A stretch of 64,000 bases of DNA from Chionoecetes opilio. Lineage: Eukaryota > Arthropoda > Malacostraca > Decapoda > Majidae. The stretch lies in the NCBI GenBank assembly GCA_016584305.1, contig JACEEZ010010144.1, forward strand, positions 232,501 through 296,500, given 5' to 3'. Of this stretch, positions 45,901 to 57,013 are shown in pieces. The translations under genes and the position numbers were made by a program. Below the pieces are notes generated by a model. That model did not search any database and was not told where the DNA came from. It saw only the letters and a list, made by a program, of their open reading frames with translations. Numbering within the stretch: position 1 is the stretch's first letter; each line of letters starts with the position of its first letter.

Positions 45901-48900
45901 AACCAAAAGTATCAACGATACCGATGAATCGATAACGCGGGGGAAAAAAATATCGGATAACCGATAACCCGATATCGTTATCGCGATAAATTATCGCGAT
46001 AACGCCCACCTATGGGCATGAGCCTCTAATCACAGGCGTCACTATAAAAATCCTGCCTGCGCCACCACGGGCGAGGGCCAACCATCACAGCCCTCAAGTG
46101 AGCCTCCAGGGCCTACCATCCCAGCCCTGGAGGTCACTCTGGAGGTCACTGCCTACCGGTGCTATAGGCATAAAATAAAAAATATATAAATAAATAAAAT
46201 GAGGGCTGTAGGCCTATCGGCATACCCTTCAGAATAACATCACGGCGACAGAAGAGAGAAGTTTAGAAAAGTGAAAGTGTTCAGTGGCCGTCACGGCAAA
46301 GTTTACGGTGTTACAAAAGCACACCGAGCCCAATATCAGACCGTGACTCAATCCACACCACACTTTCTATAAAGCCTAGTCAGGATAAATTGTTCACCTT
46401 ATGGCTGGTGGTGTACAGAGCACAGTCTAGTACAGGGAGGTCCCGTTATACGAGCATTCGATATACGAGAATCCGATGATACGAGATGTGTAAATTAGGG
46501 TCTATTTTCAATATACGAGATCGAAAATCCAATGCTACGACATTCAAACTGGGGTGAGTATAATTATCAAGTTCAAAATATTCGCCCTACCACTCCCAGT
46601 CTGGACAAAGGGGGATTTGGTTGACCCGTCAGGTCACCCCTAGCAAGCCGTGACCTGAAGGGTAATTAAGCATATGGCGCGGCCTGACATTTAGTGGTAA
46701 TTAGCCAGGTGTGCGGCTCCAACCTTGGGACTGCAGTCAAGTCACCCCTAGCAAGGCGTGACCTGAAGGGTAATCAAGCATATGGCACGGCCTGATCCTT
46801 AGGGGTAATTAGCCAGGTGTGCTGCCCCAATCTTGGGACCTCTACACTACCCTCTTTTGTATCACGCGGGGTCCCCTACAGTACAACGTCTTTTTTGCTT
46901 GTTATGCATGTTTTATGTTTAATTAATGTACAGTTATGTTATTTTGTGTGCTATTTTCTCTTTCAGAATGCTATTTCTACAGAATAGGTAGTACAGTGTG
47001 GGTAATATAGACGCTGTGTGTTTGTTGTGTTTGCTATAGTTTATTTTAGCTTGAAAAACGCATCTTTTTTTTTTCTTTTTTTAATTGATGGTCCTGGAAC
47101 CAAACTTATATTTTACCATTAGTTATGTGTTTCGTTATACGAGATTTCGCTTTACGAGTATGCCAGGTGGAACCTAACTGCTCGTATCTTCGGGACCTCC
47201 CTGTACATGCATGGGTTTGAACCCATGCATGTAGCATATTCCAGTAATAACTTTGCTCTTGGCTTTACTGATACAGGTGTGGGGGTGCCATTGCCCATTC
47301 CTAAGAGATCCCCTAAGGGGATGGTTGCAACATAAGTCTCAATTTATTCCTGTACTTGCATTTCCTCCTTGCATATTTGAACCCCCTCATTCTTCTCCTG
47401 CCCCTTTCTCTCACATATCCCAACATTCTAACATGTGGGAACGCAATGGCATGCTTCACTCAATTTCCGCCATTTTGGAGTACAGCCCGGTATTTTTATA
47501 GGTGCCTCAATTATGCTTAAGTTTTATGTTAACATTCTTGTGAAGCTTTCTTTGCTCTTGCTTAGTTCAAACAAGTCTACGGTGCATGAGCTAATGCACA
47601 TGAAGAAATATGACTGCTTTTGATCAGATATTATCATTACTGTATGTATTATTTTGTTTACACCTAATGCCAGTTCTGTCCATTCATCAATACTATTTAA
47701 TGATTATGGACATGTGTGTTGTGGCATACACAGTGTGGTGGGTGGCATGATGAAATAGGTGGTTGTGTGGCCTCTATAGAGTAGTGTGAGGAGCTGGTAG
47801 TGGTGCTGTGTGTGGTTTGCTCTCTGTGCGGCAGTGTGTGGTGCAGCAAAGCGGTCAGGAACCTCAGGGGCTAATCCCAACACTACATAATTCATAATCC
47901 AGATTTTCTAGGGGAATTAACAAGTGTTGTTTATCATCATGCTAGCTGGAAACACTCCACACACACATTTAATCAGAGCTCAGTACATCAGCTAATGGCA
48001 CTTCATTCCCATCTCGATATCTAAGTCACTTGAATTTTTGCTTTCTTAGGTGATCAGAATATGAACTTAAAATAAAGAGGGGGTGAAACAAGAAGTAATG
48101 ATTCATTTTTATTTCTTCAGTTATAGCCAACCAAGTGGTTGTTGTTTGAGGGAACTGAGAATGGCCCGTAGCAAAGCCAAAATGAAAAAGTACAGCACTT
48201 AACATGACTGCAAGACAAAATAAATATTAATAATAATTTAAACTTATGACGACACAACATTATTAAAAATAGTTAAATCACTGTCAAAGTGACTTCCAAA
48301 GTCATATTCTGTCACCAAAGCAAATCTTTGATATGGAATGCTAAGATTTAATTACAAAATATTGACAGGGTCTCAATGGGAACAAGTGCATCAACAACAA
48401 TTTGAACTGTCACTATTTGCCACAATATGAGCAATGAATAACCAGCGTTGAACTGTTTCCAGCCACAGCTTCATGATATCATGAGTTAACAAAGACTAGG
48501 GGTATCTTACTGTTGTTACTGAGATCAATGGCCTCATTCGGGTAGGAGCCGAAGTTTAATCTCTTGTGCGGCGGCAAGTCACTGAAGTGTCGCTTCCCTT
48601 CCTCCTCCAACGTGTTCTCCAGGTTGTTTCTGGACCTCTTCAGACCTGCCAGACACACGACCTTACACACTGCTGCCATAGCTATCTTACAATCTAGGCA
48701 CAACAAAATTAATGAAGTTACAGATAATCTAGCCACAACTAGTAAGATTTAGAAGTTTAAGAAGGCACCTAACACTTAGTGGATCAATGAGGAGCATCAA
48801 TTTCATGCAAATGCATAAAAAGAAACTGATTTCAAACAAAACCCAAAGCTTATGACATTGCATCAACTTGAAGTGGACCAATCCACAGAGTACATTACAT

Positions 48901-51900
48901 GCATATATTTGAAATTGTTGAGCCTCACATCTTCTACCAGATGGATTTCTGGGAATATCGGAGGTCTGCTCATTACCCTCTAGTATCTATTGTTGTGTGC
49001 AAACAGCACAGTACCCACCTAACCCCTTACCACGGTGATGTCCTAGTGATGACATACTGTATGACAACCTCCCTTCACTGTATACACCAGCCATGACTAC
49101 ATTATGTCCAAGAGTACAACAAATTTATCACGACCTGCTAGGAGTGGCAAGAATAAGGTGATGCAAGGTGGCTACCCCCACACCAGCCTTGTAATGCCTA
49201 CATTAAAGTTACTGTAAGTAAAAAGGACTCTAATCCAAGCCATCTTAATCCATGGGTGTTTAGTTTAGCAAGATACTAGAAAATCCAAAGTTCTGTTTGT
49301 TTTAAGAGACAGGGTAAAGTGAATTTGAAAATATTTTCTGTTACGGCATGAATTAGCTGACAATCATAACATGTCCAAAGTATGCTAAGTTTACTGCACA
49401 GATCCATGTCAAGTTATATGTGACAACTAACAGATATTTGCTATCCCAACTCAGCTGCCCCAAGCTAATGAGATCCATCGAACAATTTCATTGTTCTCTT
49501 CCATTTGCTGGAAGAGAAACAATTTATTAAATCCTCTATTTTTAGGTGTTAATGATTGGTCAATGTACTAGTGAGAATGGAATAACAACCAATAAATATG
49601 CAGACAGAACTTCCAACTAGTGCACGTGTGACTGAAAAATGTCAATGCAAGATTACACTTGCAAACTAATTTGTGGGTTAATGATTATGAAATAAATAAA
49701 TCAAGATTTTAACTGTAGCTCTTCAACTATTATAGCTGAAATAACCAAATATAAGAAAAATCCCTTTTTTTACAGAAACAAACAAGGCATATGTGAAAAT
49801 TACCTGTGCACCTGCAAGTATAAATATACATCTTCATAACGACAAAGCTTCACTATCATAAAAAGAAAACTACACACATCACAGGCTAATTCCTCCAACT
49901 ACTGATGCCACTATAATATAGCCTGCTGTGCTTCTTACATTTTTTTTTCTCTCAAAAGTACCCAACTAAATTATTCCAGAAAAACATTTCAATTAAGTTG
50001 TAAAGTTTGATATAGTGTCCTCTCTTAAAACCATGTATCAAATTAATGTTTTACGGTGGATAACTTAAAGGTGTATCATGTAATGCCTCCGCTGCCCCTC
50101 CAAGCAACACTCACTGTCAGGTAGGTAGGTGAAGTCCAGGGCCTCGCTGGTGTCCTTGTCGGTGGGCCGCTCCAGCTGCACCTTCACTCGCACCGACGTG
50201 TTCAAGTTGGTGAACCTGTAGCGCGGCGTCCTGCACCAAATAAACAGTGTGGCTTTAACCCCTTGAGTCCCAGAACGTAATTTCCATTGTAATTTAGCTA
50301 CCATTAGACAATTTTTAGAGCATTTAATCAATATTTTATAGATATGACCTGTTTAGTATCCTTGTCCACTACTTGGCTAATTTGGTATATTGAGTTACCT
50401 TTCGTAATTTTATGGCTAACAACAGACACTATTTTATAGCAAAGGAAAGATCTGGGCGTGAAGGGGTTACCTAATACCTTAAAATACCTCAAGATGCATA
50501 ATTGACAATAGCAAAAAAAATCTAAATAATACATGAATATCGATCAAGGTTACATAAACATAATCAATCTCTTATATTTCGTATGACATTAAAAATATAA
50601 CCCTGCGATCCATTTTCAAGCATTACTGTCTACACCCTCGAGCCTCCAGATGAAGCCTGTCACCCACCTGAAGACAATGGCATACTGGTGGTGAACATCG
50701 TTATCAGCAAACTCCCCATAGGCTTTCCACACTTCTCTGTCATTCTCATCAAGCTCAAAGAACTTGACGTGAACATTGTCTGTGGAAGGAAATACAACAC
50801 ATTAATTCTTGGTGGAGTGTAGATGTTGAAATTAATTTTTTTAGTGACATGCTGCCACAATTTTTCTTTTCTTTCTTATGACAGCTCACCATTGCATTTA
50901 TGCCAGATAGGTACCACAGGAATGAAAGTAATGGTGAGGGATTATCACCCTTCTACATATAGTACCAGTCAGCAGATGCCAAAGAAGTCATCATACATCT
51001 GGCAGCAAGGGGTGTCTCAAGACAAATGTGTAAAGTGTCACTTTTGGTATTTTGGCACTGGTGACCTTGTCATGCTACCCAAAAAATTAAATGATTAATC
51101 AATTCAATCACCTAGAGTTACTAATTGCTATGCAATAATTTAGTAGAGTAGAGTGAAGCTGTAACTGTGGCTAAGACAGCTTTAACTCAGTAGGAAGAAA
51201 GAGGGAACAAACATTGACAACCAACATCAACTCACTTCTTCGTACTTTCTCCACCAGCAGCCAGATCTCTGTGCCACCAGTGCAAGGGGCAGAGCAAGCA
51301 GACATCCGGACGATCTTGAGCTCTCCAGTTGTGGCATTCTCTGAAAAAGTGAACAAACATTTTCTTACAAACTGACCAGAACATTGAATATTAGCATAAT
51401 AAAAAAATCAACAGCTAAGTAAAATGAATGGTGAACAGTGACAAGCCAAGTATAAGAAGTGGCAAAATTAAAATCCATCAATTAAACACTCATGAGAAAC
51501 TTGATTGTGGTCTTTAACGGTGAATAAAAGAAATTAAGTTTCATAAGAGGGGCTCTGATTGACACATCTTCTCCTCTCTTCACAATTTTTCTCCCACAAT
51601 CTTTCTCAATGTAAAAAACTTACTTAAGTTGAAAACAACATCAGAGTCAACAGGCAGGGTAATGGGTCGATAACTCTCAATGTTCTTGTCGTACTGGAAG
51701 GCCTGGAAGCGCAGCACTACCTTGTTTAAGTCCATGCTCTTTGATTCTTCTTCCGCTTCCTCATCAATCTGGCAGGAGTAATGTCAATGTGTTATTCACA
51801 AGGATTCATAACAAATATGAATTTTTCTACTCCTTTACAGCCATATTGTTACTGCATACACATATAGTAAAGAATAGCAAAGTTTTCAAGGTACTACCAG

Positions 51901-54900
51901 ATACACCTGCTATATGAAGGAGGGATTATTACTGTGAATATTCATGAAAAATTCATAATTTGGATGATAGCACTAAAGACTGTTAAAGTCGTACCAGCCA
52001 GCCAACCAGAAGTTCCCACCTTTTTAAGGTCTGTTGGGGTGATGCTGCGTCGGATTTCTTCATTGCTGTGATGTGGTTTACGCAGTCTGGCATGAGTCGT
52101 CAGCTCCTCAATTTTTCTCTGTTTGATGATCTCTCTTGTGTCACGCTTTGCAATGTGGATGATTCCAAGATTCTGGAAACTGTTGGGAATTACTTTATTA
52201 GCACAACCTCTTAATCCCAGGTAGTGTTAGCTATGACATAATGAGTCAAATTTCAAGTGAAATTAATCCCCACTTGGCTATAAAGTACACTAATACTCAC
52301 ACTGCAGTATAGTCACATTTTTCATCCACCACCACTTCACAAATTCCTGTCTCTTTGTTGCAGTTTTTCCCAGACAGTTCATGAACATGGCGCTTCCGCT
52401 GATTGACATTGTCCTCGGCTGTGTAGAGGGTGAGGCGGATGACAGCAGGACCACTGTTCCACTTGGAAAGCTGCAACAATAATATAATGACAATATTTAA
52501 TGCAATAAGAATAACATTTGCTGGTACTTTTGAAAATGTACTTGTTACAGATTTATTGAGTATTTATGAGTTCTGCATGTTATACAACACATTTCTTGCA
52601 GCTGTTCTCTCTCACCTTGACGGTAGGGAAGGCTGCTCTGTTCTTTTCAGCTCGATCAGCTTTCAGCTGGCCATGTGTGCCCACCATCTCACTCTTGTAG
52701 CGGAACCGAAACTTGGACTGTGGTTGTTCCAGGATGTTGATGTAGGGCCCGTCATGGTGGATGGCTGAGGTGCATCAATCATTAATAACAGAACAAGGTG
52801 AAAACTCTTGTGAAGTACATCATTAACACACTCTTTGTAGCTGCTTAAAATATAATACGAGGCACTTTCAAAAAGTTCTGAGACTTCTGCTATAAATGCC
52901 AGACAATGTATCTGATTTGAATTTGGATGCTTTGAAGTAGTCCCCGTGTGCAGTGATGCTCCCGGACCCAGGGCCAAGTCCCATTCTTTAAGTGTGTCAA
53001 GTAACATCTGTGATTTGCGTTCGATCTTCCCCACGATGTAAAACAAAGCAAACCTTCAGCTTGAACCTGATCTCGGGGAAGAGGAAAAAGTTGCCGGGGC
53101 CAAATCTGTATTTGGCTCCCTGTAACTTCTCCAAGCTGAGGCTTATTAGCAGAAGGATCGCAGTTTTGACAACGTTGAGGAGATCCGACGGGAATCACAG
53201 ATGGTCCTCGACTTGCTTGATTAAAAAACAGAACCTCTAGGGGCAATTATAATTATAGAAGCACTGGGAGAGGCGTGTAGCTGCAAAAGGTGACTACTTC
53301 AAAGGGGATGGCAGCAAAATTTTAATCAAGTACAGTTTGCTTTTTCTGGTTGTAGTCTTGGAACTTTTTGATCGCACTTTGCACAGGTGTCACTCTTACC
53401 ATCATATGGACGATTGAAGGCAGCGACCACCGTGGGGGGCGAAGGGACCCCGATGGAGTGGTCTGAGGAGTATGGAGAGGCTGACTCTCCACTATACGGG
53501 GAATTCATCCCACCACCACTGGAAAGAAAGTTACTTTAATCGACTCTTTTCATGTGGAACTAATATACAGCATAAAGGCTTTTGAATGACTATAAAACTT
53601 GAACAAAACCTTGCAATACCAGATAATACGTTCACTATGTCTACCCCGTCATGCTTTGACATAAGTAAAACAACAGCCCATATGATGACAAACACAAAAT
53701 ACGCAAGTCCACTAGGTGTCACAACCAGCATGTCATCATGTATGGAGGTACAGCAAGGCGACTGGGCGGATACCACTCCAAGGCCAGCCCTGGGAATGCA
53801 CACTGAACACACAGACCTCCCCTTTACTCCATTACGCCTATCACCCCAACAAACTGACCACCAAACATGACACACCTACATTTTACACACTCCAATGCAG
53901 ATGTAAATGATGTTATTGAACTGCGTGGGCTACAGTCCCTCCGCACACCACACCCACCTACCCTCAGGGCCACCACCTGTCCTTGGCACCACAACACAAC
54001 ACCACCATACACTGCCACTTCCCAGCTGTGACAGACACCGTGACTTGCTGCTGTGGTACTTTCTTCTGTTACAGCCACAGACTTTAACTTTTGAGCCTCG
54101 AGGGAAGGAATGAGAGAACACCACTCGTGTACCGTGCAGTCTCGCCCAGCCTGTTTGGGAATCCCCGACTCGGCGACTCCCTCCTATCAGGCAATCATGC
54201 TCACACAGACTTCGGGCTGCTAAGGAAGGTTGTGATCCCTTGGTGGCGCTCCTTTGTGGTGTAGGATTGTATATATCCTCCATACAACACCCCTCTAACA
54301 CTACTTGATCCCACACACGGCAAACACCTGTAGGAGTGTTGTTGCCTTCACTGAGCGGGAGGGTTGGGGGGAGTATCGGGTAGTGGGGGAGGGGGAGGGG
54401 AAAGGGCCCTCAACAAATCCCTCCCGACCATGGACCTCCATGCTCCCGACACTTGAGAACTGCGCATCACATTACGATCTGTTTCACTTACGGGTTAAAT
54501 CCCTCGAAAAACATGAGTGGCAATGAAGACCTGTGTACACCGCCACCTTGAATAAGATACTACAGAGCAGCATTGCCTTGGGAAGACTTTATAGGATCTG
54601 GAAGATGCCTGTCTGGCAAGGGTAAATTCCCTTCCGCTGTGGCCAGGCCCGACTTGCCTCTGCTCGTTTCCCCCTCCCCATCTTCTTTCCTAAAGGGTCA
54701 AACCTTCCTTCATGATTATTATGTAAAACACAACATTGCCTGAGATGATACAACATATATTACTCTACACACTTGACCTTTAGTAGATGTGGTTGGCCAG
54801 TTCGTTCAACTATTTGCTGACGTCCCTCCCTTTACCTTAATTTTTTATTTGCATTACTTCAGGTAAAATAATCATTCCTACACCTCAGAACATAATATTA

Positions 54901-56822
54901 TGTTTAAGGTATCCGCACTGCTAGTTCAGGTTGTCGTAAAATGGTCAGTCACGATGATAACTTAATTGTTATTGACTTATAATGCATGCACGAGTAGCGG
55001 ACTATCCGAGGTACAAAACGTTCAAGGGCGTTGTTGCTTTGTATATTATGGCCTGTCAGGATTATCACGTATACAGCAGGCTGTATACTATATCCTGTCT
55101 ACAGTGTACGTAGCCTATTTCCATTGTTCTTCTGCCCATAAACTTGTCCGCCTCTTAATATAATTACAAAGCAGCTTCAGAGATTCCTCTGTATTCATGA
55201 AAAAAATAATTATGACAATAAAAATAACTATTATGATGAAAACAATGATAATTATAATGACTGATAATCATATTGATAAAAAGAATAATGGTAATGTTTG
55301 ATTTCAAACCTCTTTAAACCTTTCGCGGCGGGTTGTAGACTAGACCATTTGTTAGAAATCACACACACACGTACACACACACACACACACCTATGTGAAA
55401 CTTCACTGTGAATGATTCCCAGCCTTCAGTTCCTGCCAGGATCTCGAGGTCATACTGTAACTCCTCAGCTTACATTCCGTACCTATTTGATTCCTGTTAG
55501 GCGAACACGGAGTCACGGCGCTGATAAGGAAGAGTAATTTTTTCACGTTGAAGTAGGCCTACGTACTTTAATGGCTACTTTCTGCACGGTGTAGGTATGG
55601 GTACTTTCTGCACAGGATCATTTTGTGCGTACAGCGTCACGCGTGCAAAAGGTACGCGCGTACTTTTTGCACGTGGTCACTTGGAGCACGCGACACCGGC
55701 AGATCTCGTGAATAATAATGAATATGATTATAATAATAATGACATTGATAGCAATAATGGTCTAATGGTCATTAGTAATGATAACGTTATTATCATCATT
55801 GCATAATCATTATTATTATTATCATTATCATCAACATAAGTTACTGTTGTTATTATCAATATTTTCATCATTTGTCATTATTACACATAGGAAGACTATT
55901 GAGATAGAGGAGCGAGCCAGCATAGAGCAGCATATACGTATGTTGCGACGTGCGGTAGCATGCACCTCAGGCAGCACCGCGCAGGCCGAATACCAATGTC
56001 TAGGAATACCCATACGAATACGTAGCCAACCTTTGAATATCTTTTGAATATATATGATTTACATCAGTCAATCATGATCAATGTACACGCATATGAATGT
56101 TATGATGTATACGCAGCGTGATCGTAATATTATTATTTTGCCGAGATAATGAGTCTTGCTTATGTGTCAGGCTGACTTGTAAACTGGATAGCTGGATAGC
56201 TATGACTCATTCCCGTCGGCACGTATCGGAAAGGAAAACGGTGATGAGACGACGATGCAGCAATTTTTTTTTTTTACATCACAAAGGACTAGCAAAGAAA
56301 AAAAAGGAGTAACAAAAAGCCCGCTACCAAAGCCCGCAAACTAACTGCATGGGAGGGTCATTGTTTTGCGCATCTGCAACACAGGTCAGCGCACGTACTC
56401 ATTGCCCGGTGGTCAAACTGATATCCATATTTGCTACATAAAAAACTTAGTCAAACGAATAACTGGAAAACGGCAAACTATATGCCTTCAGTTTCGACAG
56501 ACATTGCACGGCCAGTCATGATGAACCAATAACATTTCCCCTTCAGCATTGACGTCACAAGAGGCTGGGAGAGTTTCATATTAAGGCCAGGTACCGCGTT
56601 TCGCTGACCCCTGTCCATCTGCGTCCAGTCTACTGCGGAGAAGGGCGGTTCCGCATGGTGGCGATCGATACAATTAATACATCGCCTCGCCACCCACCTA
56701 ACACCATTTCAAGATTACACTTTCATAATCAATTTACTAAGATCCCCCCCCCCCCCCGTCTGAACTCACCATCGGACCGAAAACAGGAAATTCCACATCT
56801 AGTACACAACCATTGCATCCAC

Positions 56823-56904
<82 letters not shown>

Positions 56905-56957
56905 ATAACAAAATAAGGAAGCTACAAGAGGCCGTGAGGCCTACACGTGGTAGTTCC

Positions 56958-57013
<56 letters not shown>

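Noticed and set aside
53824..54316. 128-residue - strand frame in Relish intron 1
   Set aside because: No recognisable domain and no splice connection to the Relish exons.
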